64,000 nucleotides of DNA from Hymenobacter ruricola (GCF_015694525.1 NZ_JADQDM010000006.1:186001-250000), one strand, 5' to 3'; positions 18,578 to 27,746 are shown, counted from the first letter of the stretch. Numbers and translations are program-made. The notes: generated by a model not told the origin, from the letters alone.

Positions 18578-19393
18578 CTACTCGGGCAGCGTGCGCACGT
18601 AGCTGTGCTGCACCGGCACCGGGCTGCCCACGCCCTGCCGGGCCAGGTCGCGCTGCAGCTGCTCGATGAGCCGGCCCTGGGCGCCGCCGTTGTGGCCGGC
18701 GGCGGTGTAGGCCCGGAAAGCCACGGTCATGCCGCCAGGCTTGAGGCCCGTGACGACCACCTGCGGCGCGGGCGCGGCCAGCACCTGCTCGTCGGCCTGC
18801 ATCAGCGGAATGGCCCAGCCGCGCAGGTCGTCGAGGTTGGTGGCGTTGTCGACTTCGGCCACAATCTCCACCAGGGCCTTGTTCTGGGCCGTTTTGTTCA
18901 CGATGACGTTGTTGGAAGTGGCGCCGTTGGGCAGGATGATGGTGTCGCCCTGCGAGGTGACAAGGATGGTGTTGAAAATCTGAATTTCCTTCACCTCGCC
19001 CGACTTGCCCTGCGACTCAATGGTGTCGCCCACCACGTAGGGCTTGAAAATGAGAATCAGCACGCCGCCCGCAAAGTTGGCCAGCGTGCCCTGCAGGGCC
19101 AGCCCCACCGCCAGGCCCGCCGCCCCCAGCACCGCCACAAACGACGTGGTTTCGAAGCCCACCATGCCCGCTACCGTGATGAGCAGCATCACCTTGAGTA
19201 CGATGTTGACCAGGCTGCGCAGAAACGAGCTGAGCGACACGTCGAGCCGCGAGGTGGCCGTGCCAATCAGCCGGCTCACCCGCCCAATAATCCACCAGCC
19301 CACCACCAGCGCCACCCCAGCCATGAGCACGCGGGGCAGATAGAGGATAACTAAGGTTTGAAGCTGCTGGGCGTAGGTAGCGACTTGGTTCAT
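18578..19393 (-). CDS. Small-conductance mechanosensitive channel, MscS family
   Basis: A 271-residue inner-membrane protein with three N-terminal helices (about residues 12-36, 58-82 and 84-118). The last is the Gly/Ala-rich pore helix AAGLAVGLALQGTLANFAGG. The cytosolic beta domain follows (GDTIESQGKSGEVKEIQIFNT, LPNGATSNNVIVN) and then an alpha/beta tail. It opens on membrane tension to relieve osmotic stress. Length and order match short MscS proteins. It lies 49 bases upstream of and parallel to a small membrane protein of unknown function. Confidence 0.94.
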   Translation of the reverse strand: MNQVATYAQQLQTLVILYLPRVLMAGVALVVGWWIIGRVSRLIGTATSRLDVSLSSFLRSLVNIVLKVMLLITVAGMVGFETTSFVAVLGAAGLAVGLALQGTLANFAGGVLILIFKPYVVGDTIESQGKSGEVKEIQIFNTILVTSQGDTIILPNGATSNNVIVNKTAQNKALVEIVAEVDNATNLDDLRGWAIPLMQADEQVLAAPAPQVVVTGLKPGGMTVAFRAYTAAGHNGGAQGRLIEQLQRDLARQGVGSPVPVQHSYVRTLPE

Positions 19394-19442
19394 GGCGGGG
19401 AGAGGAGGAAAGAAGTAGCGGAAATGGCCGAAACGCTAGCTG

Positions 19443-20168
19443 CTAGTCGTGCGCCTGGTGGGCGTCGATTTCGCGGATAATCTGGCGGGTGTGCTGCAGC
19501 ACCCGGTGGTAGCGCGCCACGATGCCTTCGACGGCAGGCTGCTTGTTCAGGTAGTTGTACATCTGGTCGGCCTGCATCACCTCGATGAAATTGTCTTCGG
19601 AACGGTGCAGGTGCTCGTCGAGGTACCGAGTGATGGTGCCCATTTTGTAGGCGCTGAACTCCTGCGTCTGGTGCACCAGGCCGGGCACCTGCTCCTGGTA
19701 ATAGTCCAGAATGTCGCTTAGCAGCTCGTCGTTTTCGATGATGCCCAGCTTGCCGGCCGACTTAAACCCCTCGAACCGCGACGAGTTGGGCAGCAGGGTG
19801 GTGGCGTTGCCCAGTACCCACTGGTAGCGGTGCATGCTGTCCACGTTGTTGGTGCGGGCGTTCAGGGTCCGGAAATACCGGTAGCCCTGCAGCACCTGCG
19901 TGTAGGTCAGCGAGTCGTTGCGCAGCTCGGCCAGGTCGCTGGTGAGGTCGGCGCGCAGGCCGGTGAGGAACTGGCGCTCCTCGGCCCGCTCCACCGAGTG
20001 CTCGTGCCAGGCGTGCAGCTGGATGGAGAGCGTAATGGCAAACACGATGATGCCGATTTCGAGCAGGATTTCGGGCAGCCGGTGCCGCCAGCCTTTCGGC
20101 GCCGCGTGGTTTTCTTCGATGCCCAAGGCCTTTTTTCCGTGTTTGGTAACAAGGTCGACTTCAATCAT
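19443..20168 (-). CDS. Membrane-anchored protein of unknown function (DUF6090-like)
   Basis: A 241-residue protein with one hydrophobic segment near residues 32-52 (EILLEIGIIVFAITLSIQLHAW), followed by a long helical, charged domain. The pattern of a short cytosolic leader, an EILLE...IGI membrane helix, a W-E/H motif and then a helical bundle resembles small Bacteroidota membrane proteins grouped as DUF6090. This is a by-eye comparison. No catalytic motif is seen. It sits upstream of and parallel to the MscS gene with a 49-base gap, so the two may be co-transcribed. Confidence 0.65.
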   Translation of the reverse strand: MIEVDLVTKHGKKALGIEENHAAPKGWRHRLPEILLEIGIIVFAITLSIQLHAWHEHSVERAEERQFLTGLRADLTSDLAELRNDSLTYTQVLQGYRYFRTLNARTNNVDSMHRYQWVLGNATTLLPNSSRFEGFKSAGKLGIIENDELLSDILDYYQEQVPGLVHQTQEFSAYKMGTITRYLDEHLHRSEDNFIEVMQADQMYNYLNKQPAVEGIVARYHRVLQHTRQIIREIDAHQAHD

Positions 20169-20259
20169 GGCAATTGCTGCTTCTGGGGCGCCCTTTGCCG
20201 CGCCCGCGGGCGCTGTCCACCCGCCGTAAAAGTAAAAGCCAATTGGGTTGGCGCCGCGC

Positions 20260-22314
20260 CTATTTCACCGTCACCAGCTCCACGCCCAGAATCCGGTCGC
20301 CGATGTCGAGCTTGTGCACCACGTCCATGCCGCCCACCACCTGGGCGAAAATGGGGTATCGCCCGTCCAGGTGCGGCGTGGGCGTGTGGGTGATGAAAAA
20401 CTGGCAGCTCTCGGTGTCTTTGCCGGCCGAGGCCAGGCCCAAGCTGCCTTCTTGGTAGCGCAGGTCGCCGAATTCGGAGCGCAGGTTGTAGGGAGCACTG
20501 CCGTTGCCGTCGCCGCGCGGGTCGCCGCCCTGGGCCACAAAATTGGGCACCACGCGGTGGAAATACAGGCTATCATAAAAGTGCTGGCCAATGAGCGTGA
20601 CAAAGCTGGCCACCGCGCCGGGCGCTTCGTTGGGCTTCAATTCAAGCAAAATGATGCCCTTGCTGGTGCGCAGCCGCACCTGCTGGCCCAGCGGCACGCC
20701 CTGCAACACCACCCAATCTATGGGGTGCTGCTGGGCCGTGGCAATGGGCGATGGCGTCGGTTTGGCCTTCTTTTCCAGCTTGTCCAACGCCTGCTGCAAG
20801 CTCTGCCAAGCCTCAATTTCGCGCGGCAATTGCAGCTTGGCCTGGGCTTGGCGCAGCGCCGTGAGGTCGGCCGCCTGGGGTTCGGGGTAGAGCTTGGCAT
20901 CGGCCAGGGCTTCGGCGGCCACGCCGAGCTGGGCCACGTCGCCGCCGGCCAGGGCCTGGCGCATGGCGGCGGCAAAATCGGCCTGCTTGGCCGCCGGGAA
21001 ATCGACGTTGCGGCGCATGGCCAGCAAAGCCGTCAGCGCATAGCCCGCCACCACGGGCGACTGGCCGGCCGCAAACGCTTCGGTCCGCACGAAATCGAAC
21101 GCGGCGGGGTCTTCGCCCAATGCTTGCAGCAGGAATCCCTTCTCGTACACCGTAGGCGCCGTCGGGTAGCGTTTCTCAATAGTCTCAACCAAGCTGGGAC
21201 GGGCCGCCGGGCTGGCGTGATGCACGGCAGCTTGCAGCAAGGCCGCCCGCACCCGTGGCGAAGCCTGCTTGTTGCCATCGGCCAGCGCCGCCAACGCGGC
21301 GCCCGACTCGCCTTTGGCGTGGGCCAGCAGCCACTCGGCGGCCGTGAGGGCCACAGCCGGCTGGTCGTTGGCTAACACGTAAAACAAGGCTTTGCGGCTG
21401 GCGGCGTAATCCTCCTGACCAAACGGCAAGGCGCGAATGGCGCTCAGCCGCACGCGGTAGTCACGGTCTTTGGTGGCAAGCCGCGCCAGCGTGGTGGCGG
21501 GGCGGGGCGCGGTTGAATGGCCATCGTAGAAGGTTACTTCGCCTGTCTTGGCTGCTTCTGCTGACTTGGCCGGGTTGTTCGCTATTTTGCCCAACGCAGA
21601 GGCCGCAGCCGCACGCACGGCATACGACCGGTCTTTTTGAGCCACCCGCACCAGCGTGGTTTCCGCCAGCCGTTTCAAATCAGCATCGAGCCCGCGGGTG
21701 CGGGACAGGCCCACGGCGGCCTGCACCCGCGCCCGGACCGGCAGCTTGGGCGAATTGAGCAGTAGCACCGTGCGCCGGATGGTTTCCGGCGAAACCAGCC
21801 CGCGTAGCGCGGCGCGGCTCAGGCCCAAAGCCAAGGCGGCGTTGCGGGCGGTGTCGTTCAGGGTTTCCACGCGCCAGAGCTCGGGCAGGTTGCGGCGCGT
21901 GACGGTGCGGCCCAGCGCCTCGTGCACGTAGCGGCGCACCTGGTCGTCGTTTTCTTTCAGGACGCGCACGCGCAGGCTGTCCACGGCCGTGCTATCGCCG
22001 ATTTGCCCCAGGGCATAGGCGGCGGCGCGTCGCACATCGGGGGCTGCATCGCGCAGCAGTGGCAGCAGGCCGGGCACGGCGGCCGGCGCCTGCACCGAGG
22101 CGAAGGCCAGTGCAGCCTCGCGGCGGTAGGTGGGGTTGGCGTTGCTCAGGAAAGGCAGCAGCGCAGCGGTGTTGCGCTCGTCCTGCGCCGCGCCGATTTG
22201 CCGGATGGTGGCGTCGTGGTACTTATTGGCGAGGCCGGTGCTGGGCCGGGGCGTGCGGGCGCAGGCAGCCGCCAGCAACAGCAGCGGCCAGAAGCGAAGG
22301 GAACGGTGGGGCAT
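20260..22314 (-). CDS. HEAT-repeat lipoprotein fused to a cyclophilin-type peptidyl-prolyl isomerase
   Basis: A 684-residue lipoprotein with lipobox LLLAAAC (Cys18). The region of about residues 40-480 consists of HEAT/armadillo-like helical repeats (AAVPGLLPLLRDAAPDVRRAAAYALGQIGD is one). The C-terminal 150 residues form a cyclophilin: YFHRVVPNFVAQGGDPRGDG contains the catalytic Arg, and CQFFITHTPTPHLDGRYPIFAQVVGG is the second family block. It probably acts as a periplasmic or outer-membrane-facing chaperone whose repeats present client proteins to the isomerase. Such fusions are found in Bacteroidota. Confidence 0.9.
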   Translation of the reverse strand: MPHRSLRFWPLLLLAAACARTPRPSTGLANKYHDATIRQIGAAQDERNTAALLPFLSNANPTYRREAALAFASVQAPAAVPGLLPLLRDAAPDVRRAAAYALGQIGDSTAVDSLRVRVLKENDDQVRRYVHEALGRTVTRRNLPELWRVETLNDTARNAALALGLSRAALRGLVSPETIRRTVLLLNSPKLPVRARVQAAVGLSRTRGLDADLKRLAETTLVRVAQKDRSYAVRAAAASALGKIANNPAKSAEAAKTGEVTFYDGHSTAPRPATTLARLATKDRDYRVRLSAIRALPFGQEDYAASRKALFYVLANDQPAVALTAAEWLLAHAKGESGAALAALADGNKQASPRVRAALLQAAVHHASPAARPSLVETIEKRYPTAPTVYEKGFLLQALGEDPAAFDFVRTEAFAAGQSPVVAGYALTALLAMRRNVDFPAAKQADFAAAMRQALAGGDVAQLGVAAEALADAKLYPEPQAADLTALRQAQAKLQLPREIEAWQSLQQALDKLEKKAKPTPSPIATAQQHPIDWVVLQGVPLGQQVRLRTSKGIILLELKPNEAPGAVASFVTLIGQHFYDSLYFHRVVPNFVAQGGDPRGDGNGSAPYNLRSEFGDLRYQEGSLGLASAGKDTESCQFFITHTPTPHLDGRYPIFAQVVGGMDVVHKLDIGDRILGVELVTVK

Positions 22315-22347
22315 GGGATAAATGTAGCAGGGAGAGCTTTGCTCTTA

Positions 22348-22433
22348 GTTAAGAGTTAAAAGTTAGGAGTTAAGAGTTGATTCAACAGATACGGCTGTTC
22401 CAACTCTTAACTCCTAATTTTCAACTCTTAACT
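22348..22433. repeat. AT-rich intergenic palindrome
   Basis: GTTAAGAGTTAAAAGTTAGG... and its near-perfect complement ending CAACTCTTAAC form about 32-bp arms around a 22-base loop, between two co-directional genes. It is a different family from the GTCAT palindromes and is itself built from repeats of AGTTAAGAGTT. Confidence 0.8.
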
Positions 22434-22438
22434 CACAC

Positions 22439-23548
22439 CTATTCCCCGCCCCACGAGGCCTCTTGCGGTGCGGGCTCGGCCGGCAGGTGGCGGCTGCCGA
22501 TTTCCTTCAGCTCCTCATCGAGCCGGGCAAACAGCACCTCGTTTCCCTCCTGCTGGTAGCCGGACAGGGCTTTTTCAAAATTGGCTAGGCCGTAGAGGAA
22601 GGCCCGCATGTTGTCGGCCGTGATGGCCTCGAAGTGGCGGCCATAGCCCATTTTCTCCACTTCGGCCGCGTTCAGCCACTGCTCAAACTGCGCCGGAATG
22701 GGAATGGCGCAAATGGGCTTGTGCAGAAACACGGCCTCCGAAATCAATGAAAAGCCGCCGTTGGTGACGATGGCGCGGGCGCTGGCCAGGTCGGCAATGA
22801 AGCCGGCTTCGGAGAAAGCGCAGAGCTGCACGTTGCCGTGGCTTTCCTGCTTGTTAAAGCCGTAGAGGCGGAATTCCTGGTCGGGCAGCTGCTGGAGCAG
22901 CGCCACCAGGTTTTGCTGCGTAGTGGCCGACTGGTACACCAGCACGTGCTGGCCCTGGCTGGGCTGGGCGGCCAGGATTTCGGGCCGGATGATGGGCGGC
23001 ACCAGCGTGGTGCGCTCCTTTTGCAGGGGCAGGTCGAAGAAGGTGGTGACGAAGTAGTGGCGGCTGTGCGGCAGCTTGGCCCGCACGATGCTTTTGGCCA
23101 GGCTGTAGTTGCCGCGCTCGGCTTTGGGCACCGCCACGTTCAGCTTGGCCCGGCTGATAATCTGCATGTTGTCGATGCTGACCACGGGCAACCGGTGCAG
23201 CTTGGCGAAAAGGTAGGTGAAGGACTCGAAATCCGACACCACCACCTCGGGCTCAAAATCGCAGAGCAGCTCGCGGTACTTGGCGAAGTTGATGCGCAGG
23301 TCCTCGGGCGCGGTGCGCAGCGTGAGGGCCGCCGTGCGCAGCTTGCTCACCGCCAGGCCATTGTAGGCCAGGTGAAAGCCCCGGATTTCGTGCACCCGCC
23401 CCGGGAAGGCGGCGGCCAGCATTTTGTAGGCGCGGCTGCTGCTCACCACGCACACCTGGTGCCCGCGGGCCAGCAGGTGGCCGATGACGACTTTGCTGCG
23501 GGTGGCGTGGCCCAGGCCCTCGCCGGGCACTCCGTATAAGATGTTCAT
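22439..23548 (-). CDS. Glycosyltransferase, MJ1255/GT1-like
   Basis: A 369-residue GT-B-fold transferase. The start MNILYGVPGEGLGHATRSKVVIGHL contains the glycine-rich GxGxGHxxR loop of the MurG/MJ1255 group. The C-terminal half has the sugar-nucleotide site AIVTNGGFSLISEAVFLHKPICAIPIPAQFEQWLNAAEVEKMG. No signal peptide. It probably glycosylates a lipid or surface polymer precursor at the cytosolic face of the inner membrane. Acceptor and donor cannot be read from sequence. Confidence 0.85.
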   Translation of the reverse strand: MNILYGVPGEGLGHATRSKVVIGHLLARGHQVCVVSSSRAYKMLAAAFPGRVHEIRGFHLAYNGLAVSKLRTAALTLRTAPEDLRINFAKYRELLCDFEPEVVVSDFESFTYLFAKLHRLPVVSIDNMQIISRAKLNVAVPKAERGNYSLAKSIVRAKLPHSRHYFVTTFFDLPLQKERTTLVPPIIRPEILAAQPSQGQHVLVYQSATTQQNLVALLQQLPDQEFRLYGFNKQESHGNVQLCAFSEAGFIADLASARAIVTNGGFSLISEAVFLHKPICAIPIPAQFEQWLNAAEVEKMGYGRHFEAITADNMRAFLYGLANFEKALSGYQQEGNEVLFARLDEELKEIGSRHLPAEPAPQEASWGGE

Positions 23549-23571
23549 TAGTTGAATTTATAGAAAATTGT

Positions 23572-23735
23572 CTGTCATTGCGAGGCCGCAGGCCGTGGCA
23601 ATCCGTCCTGTCAACTCCAGACACTTCCATGAAACGAAAAGCCCCGGCAATGCACAATGCCGAGGCTTATTACAATATTAGGTGAGTCGCTGAGAACAGG
23701 ACGGATTGCCACGGCCTGCGGCCTCGCAATGACAG
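23572..23735. repeat. Palindromic repeat with nested hairpin, GTCAT...ATGAC family, copy 4
   Basis: Perfect 40-bp arms (23572-23611 and 23696-23735), beginning CTGTCATTGCGAGGCCGCAG, enclose an 84-base loop. Inside it AAGCCCCGGCA and TGCCGAGGCTT form a second hairpin. The loop resembles that of the copy at 57237-57403. Confidence 0.9.
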
Positions 23736-23738
23736 GTT

Positions 23739-25310
23739 TTACTTCACCACCAGCTTCTCGTTGCGGCTGCCTTCGTTCGATTCCAGTTTCACGAAATAGA
23801 TGCCGGCGGCCACGCCGTCGAGCGGCAGCGGGAGCTGCTGCGGGCCGGCAGGAAAGGCCTTTTCGCGCGCCAGCGTGCGCACCACGCGGCCGGTGGCATC
23901 GAGCAGCGTCACGCTGACGGGGCCCGGCTTGCCCAGTTGAAAGCTGACGGCGGCGCTGCCGCTGCTGGGGTTCGGGAACACGGCCATTTGCACGGTGCCG
24001 GGGGTGGTGGCCACGCCGGGCAGGGTGCTGAGCACAATGTTTTCGTCGCCGGCCTGGTAGGGCAAAAGCTCGAAGTAGGTGAGCAGCATTTCGGCGGTGG
24101 TGCTTTCGCCCCACTGCACGTTTTGCGGCGGGTTGTTGGGGTTGCGCGGGTTGTTAGCGGTGTTGTCGTAGGTGGCCTCGGCCATCAGGCGCGAGCCGAA
24201 AGGGATGCGCTGCAAGCCGGTGAAGCGGTAGGTGCCCTGCCAGCGGAAGTCCCAGTCGTTGATTTTCACCAGCCGGATGGTGTCGCCATTCGGCTTCACG
24301 GCCCACACTTTCCAGCTTTTGCTGAGCAAATGGGCGTGGGGCGACACGCTGAGCACGGTGGCCTCAGCGGGCACCACGAGCTGGGCGCGGAAGGTTTTGG
24401 TTTGGTTGGCCGGAATCACGAACGGCCCGTTGGTGAGGACCTGGGGCGAGATGGCCGGCAGCGTCTGGACGAAGCGGGTGACGGGCTGGCGGGCAAAAAA
24501 GATGTTGACCACCGACGAGTCGGTTTGCGTCACGAAGTTGGGGCCGTAGTGAATCTGGAGCAGCAGCGAGGCGCGGCGGTATAGCTTTTTGCCCATGCCC
24601 GTGGGGTAAAAGCGGGCCTGCATGCCCGGCACCCAGGCCCCAAACACCTCCTCCAGCGGGCTGAAGCCGAAGCCGCCGAAGCGGGTGTAGCCGTAGCCGG
24701 GGTCGGCTGCGTCGAGGGCCTGGGCCTGCTGGGTGGTGTCCATGCCGATGATGACGTGGTGCACGATGCGCTTGTTGCCGGCCCGGAATTCGATGGCGGC
24801 AATGTCGCGGTCGGCGGGCAGGTTCACGGGCAGCACAAAAATGCGGTACATGTCCTGGCCGTTGCCCTGGTGGGTGAAGGCCTGGCGCATGGGCACCACC
24901 AAATCGGGCGTGCCCAGCTGCGAGCCGCTGGGGAACGTGGGCGTCGGCGGCGTCTGGGCCGGGTTGCCCTGCGGCATGCCATTATCGACCCAATCCCGGA
25001 TTTGCTGGATTTCGGTGGTGCTGAGCGTGTTTTCGTCGAGGTAGTGGCGGTAGTTGGCGTCGGGCTTCCACGGCGGCATGTACTTGGTGCCCGTCACGTA
25101 TTTAATGGTGGTGCCGTGGCTGGCCACCTCGGTGTAGTTGGTGAGCGGAAACGGCGCCACTTCGCCCGTGCGGTGGCAGGGCGTGCAGTGCTGGTACACC
25201 AGCGGCGCAATGTGCTGGCTGAAGGTGACCTGGGCGCCGGTTTGGGCCTGGGCGCGGGGGGCGGCCAGCAAAGCGGCCAGCAGGAAACTGAGGGAGAAGA
25301 ATTGTTTCAT
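23739..25310 (-). CDS. Secreted CxxCH / copper monooxygenase-like protein with T9SS sorting tail
   Basis: A 523-residue exported protein. The signal peptide (MKQFFSLSFLLAALLAAPRAQAQ) is followed by a cytochrome c-like haem motif CTPCH (Cys42, Cys45, His46). A central region resembles copper type II ascorbate-dependent monooxygenases, with paired histidines in KRIVHHVIIGMD, HxH in SVSPHAHLL and a further His in LLQIHYGPN. The last 75 residues (AVFPNPSSGSAAVSFQ ... GIYFVKLES) are a Por secretion tail, so it should cross the outer membrane by type IX secretion. The ATG at 25310 is preferred over a GTG nine bases upstream. Substrate unknown. Confidence 0.88.
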   Translation of the reverse strand: MKQFFSLSFLLAALLAAPRAQAQTGAQVTFSQHIAPLVYQHCTPCHRTGEVAPFPLTNYTEVASHGTTIKYVTGTKYMPPWKPDANYRHYLDENTLSTTEIQQIRDWVDNGMPQGNPAQTPPTPTFPSGSQLGTPDLVVPMRQAFTHQGNGQDMYRIFVLPVNLPADRDIAAIEFRAGNKRIVHHVIIGMDTTQQAQALDAADPGYGYTRFGGFGFSPLEEVFGAWVPGMQARFYPTGMGKKLYRRASLLLQIHYGPNFVTQTDSSVVNIFFARQPVTRFVQTLPAISPQVLTNGPFVIPANQTKTFRAQLVVPAEATVLSVSPHAHLLSKSWKVWAVKPNGDTIRLVKINDWDFRWQGTYRFTGLQRIPFGSRLMAEATYDNTANNPRNPNNPPQNVQWGESTTAEMLLTYFELLPYQAGDENIVLSTLPGVATTPGTVQMAVFPNPSSGSAAVSFQLGKPGPVSVTLLDATGRVVRTLAREKAFPAGPQQLPLPLDGVAAGIYFVKLESNEGSRNEKLVVK

Positions 25311-25342
25311 GTTATTCACGAATCGTAGGCGGTCATGTTATC

Positions 25343-25437
25343 AGCCCGTCATGTCGAGCGAAGCCGAGACATCTCGCGTGCTTCAACTAATTAGTTTATC
25401 GAGCGAGATGTCTCGGCTTCGCTCGACATGACGGGCT
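25343..25437. repeat. Palindromic intergenic repeat, GTCAT...ATGAC family, copy 5
   Basis: Perfect 35-bp arms (25343-25377 and 25403-25437), beginning AGCCCGTCATGTCGAGCGAA, with a 25-base loop. Confidence 0.9.
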
Positions 25438-25457
25438 TTCTTGCATCAACTTCAAAT

Positions 25458-25952
25458 TTACTCAATAAAACAACCCACCGGCTCGGTGCGCGGCACGGCC
25501 ACGGGCCGGCCCGCCACCACATCGGCCAGGGCATCGGCTAGCTCGTGGTGGCGCGTGGTGGGGCGGTGCTGGCCCAGGCCGGCGTAGGCGTCGTTGAGCC
25601 GGCCGCGGTAGAGGGCGGTGCGGCCGTCGGGCCCCAGCACCACCACTTCGGGCGTCACGCGGGCCTGCAGCTGTTTGGTGAGCCGGTGGCCGGGGTCGGC
25701 TTGCAGTGGGAAAGGCACTTGGTAGGTTTTGGCAAAGGCGGCCAGGGCGGCCGGCGTGGCATCGGCGGCCGGAAATACGCCCACGAACCGCACGCCTTGG
25801 GCCGCGTATTGCCCGTGCAGCTCGCGCAGCGGCAGCGTTGCCGCCTGGCTGATGGGGCAGGTATCGGCCAGAAAAACGTAGACCGTGGCCTGCGGCGCCG
25901 GCCCCGAAACCAACAACGTTAAATAACTGAGCAGTAAGTACAGCAGCGGCAT
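25458..25952 (-). CDS. Exported redoxin-domain (thioredoxin-fold) protein
   Basis: A 164-residue protein with an N-terminal signal or anchor (MPLLYLLLSYLTLLVSG). A thioredoxin-like domain starts at VYVFLADTCPISQAATLPLRELHGQY. The active site has a single cysteine, Cys32 (TCPIS), as in AhpC/TSA-like redoxins, and a second cysteine lies near the C-terminus (VGCFIE). VTPEVVVLGPDG carries the cis-proline. The start at 25952 places the signal peptide first. It is probably a periplasmic peroxidase or thiol reductase. It diverges from the lipoprotein gene at 26077. Confidence 0.85.
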   Translation of the reverse strand: MPLLYLLLSYLTLLVSGPAPQATVYVFLADTCPISQAATLPLRELHGQYAAQGVRFVGVFPAADATPAALAAFAKTYQVPFPLQADPGHRLTKQLQARVTPEVVVLGPDGRTALYRGRLNDAYAGLGQHRPTTRHHELADALADVVAGRPVAVPRTEPVGCFIE

Positions 25953-26076
25953 ACGCGAAGATACAACGGCCCGCGTTGGGCCCGAGGTGCTGAACAGACA
26001 CGCCCGGCCGGCGCCGGGTTCCGGCGTTTTCGGCTTGATTTTCGTTTTTACCCCGTTTTTGCTAACTACGACTTCT

Positions 26077-27012
26077 ATGAAAATCTCCTCTTCCCTCTTC
26101 GCTTTCGGGCGCCCGGCCGGCTTAGTGGCCGCCGCGGCCCTGTTGCTGGCCACGTCCTGCACCGCGCCGCGCGCCATTGTAGCCACCGGCAAAGTCACGC
26201 CGCAGGGCGAGTTCCGGGTGGGCTACAACCAGGGTTTCAACGTGGCCACGGCCTCGCTCAGCAAGGTGGGCAGCGCCGTGAAAGAAGCTGCCGCCCAGGC
26301 CCTGACCCAGCAAAAAGTGGACTACACCGACGCCACCACCGAGCTGCAGGCCGCCGCCCTGGCCTACGTGCTGGACCCCGTGCAGCCCACCGCCGACCTG
26401 AATTTCCGCTACGGCATCGTGCCGCGCCTCGACGCCGGCTATAAATACGCCTTCGGTTCGCACGTTTTCGATGCGCAGTACCAGTTGCTGGGCCCCACCG
26501 GCACGCCCGAAGACCCCGGCGCCGGCGCCGCCACGGGCACCACCTACGCCAGCCTGGGCCTGCAGTTTGCCACCCAGCGCGCCAAGCTGCCGGGCCTGTC
26601 GTTTCTGTCGGACATCAACTCGCTGCTGAACTTCCGGGCCACGCGCAACGACCTGCTCATCCCGCTCACGTTCAGCAACTCGTTTGGGCAGGAAGAAGAG
26701 TTTGGCGCCATCAGCTACGGCGTGGTGTACGCCCACAGCTGGGTGAGCTACGGCTTCGCGCCCACCAAAATTTTCAACGGCTCGGCGCAGGTGCCCGAGC
26801 TGCCGCTGCAGAAACGCGACTTTTCCTCGTTCGGCGGCTTCGCCAACCTCAAGCTGGGTTACCGCTACTTCTACGTCATCCCCGCCGTGTCGCTGTTCTA
26901 CCAGAATTATGGCGACTATGCCCTGCTGAATGGCAAAAGCACTTCCCTGAGCGGCCTGACGGTGGTGCCCTCGCTCGGCGTCCAGCTGCGCCTGCCCAAC
27001 CTGTTCAAGTAG
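26077..27012 (+). CDS. Outer-membrane lipoprotein, probable beta-barrel, unknown function
   Basis: A 311-residue protein with a lipoprotein signal (GLVAAAALLLATSC, Cys28). The mature part has many alternating aromatic and glycine strands (LNFRYGIVPRLDAGYKYAFG, NLKLGYRYFYVIPAVSLFYQN) and ends in VPSLGVQLRLPNLFK, which resembles an outer-membrane barrel with a short helical insert near residues 60-100. I do not recognise a specific family. The start at 26077 puts the signal peptide at the N-terminus. Confidence 0.75.
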   Translation: MKISSSLFAFGRPAGLVAAAALLLATSCTAPRAIVATGKVTPQGEFRVGYNQGFNVATASLSKVGSAVKEAAAQALTQQKVDYTDATTELQAAALAYVLDPVQPTADLNFRYGIVPRLDAGYKYAFGSHVFDAQYQLLGPTGTPEDPGAGAATGTTYASLGLQFATQRAKLPGLSFLSDINSLLNFRATRNDLLIPLTFSNSFGQEEEFGAISYGVVYAHSWVSYGFAPTKIFNGSAQVPELPLQKRDFSSFGGFANLKLGYRYFYVIPAVSLFYQNYGDYALLNGKSTSLSGLTVVPSLGVQLRLPNLFK

Positions 27013-27154
27013 CGGATTGGTGGGGTAGTGGCTTGGTGGCATGGTGCGGTGGCCTACGCAAGTGGCAGCCAGTCGCGTTATTTGTTGCCCACTTGCGGAA
27101 ACCTTTCCCTGAAATCCGCAAATCCACCACTCCGCCAACCCACCCATCCGCTCT

Positions 27155-27631
27155 ATGGAAGCTCCCAACCCCGAATTCATGCGCGAAGCCATTCGCCTGT
27201 CCATCGAAAAAATGCAGGCCGGGCACGGCGGCCCCTTCGGCGCGGTGGTGGTGAAGGACGGAAAAATCATTGCCCGCGGCTTCAACCAGGTCACCACTAC
27301 CCACGACCCCACCTGCCACGCCGAGGTCGATGCCATCCGCAAAGCCTGTAAGGAGCTCGGCACCTTTCAGCTCGACGGCTGCGACCTCTACACCAGCTGC
27401 GAGCCCTGCCCCATGTGCCTGGGCGCCATCTACTGGGCCCGCCCCGCCCGCGTGTTCTTCGGCAACACCAAGGCCGACGCCGCCGCCATCGGCTTCGACG
27501 ACCAGTTCATTTACGAAGAGCTGGACCGCCCCATGGATGCCCGCCGCCTGCCCATGACGCAGCTGCTGCGCGAGGAAGCCCTGGCCGGTTTTCAGGCCTG
27601 GGAACGGAAGGAGGGCAAAACGGAGTATTAG
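27155..27631 (+). CDS. guaD: Nucleoside/guanine deaminase
   Basis: A 158-residue zinc deaminase of the cytidine deaminase fold. The zinc ligands are His55 in CHAEVDAIR, with catalytic Glu57, and Cys85 and Cys88 in EPCPMC. The helical C-terminal tail (FIYEELDRPMDARRLPMTQLLREEALAGFQAW) is typical of bacterial guanine deaminases that swap domains in the dimer. It converts guanine to xanthine. Its position immediately before xanthine dehydrogenase genes supports this over tRNA-adenosine or cytosine deamination. Confidence 0.92.
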   Translation: MEAPNPEFMREAIRLSIEKMQAGHGGPFGAVVVKDGKIIARGFNQVTTTHDPTCHAEVDAIRKACKELGTFQLDGCDLYTSCEPCPMCLGAIYWARPARVFFGNTKADAAAIGFDDQFIYEELDRPMDARRLPMTQLLREEALAGFQAWERKEGKTEY

Positions 27632-27647
27632 GAAAATGGAAGGAAGC

Positions 27648-27746
27648 CTGTCATCCTGAGCGCAGCGAAGGACCTTATCATGTTACAACAGTTTGCAGTA
27701 GTTAACGCAGGCGTCATAAGGTCCTTCGCTGCGCTCAGGATGACAG
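27648..27746. repeat. Palindromic intergenic repeat, GTCAT...ATGAC family, copy 6
   Basis: Perfect 31-bp arms (27648-27678 and 27716-27746), same CTGTCATCCTGAGCGCAGCG subtype as copies 1 and 2, between guaD and xdhA. Confidence 0.9.

Noticed and set aside
27013..27154. GGTGG-rich stretch before guanine deaminase as an inverted repeat
   Set aside because: Pairing with the CCACC-rich end is scattered and short, unlike the long matched arms elsewhere.
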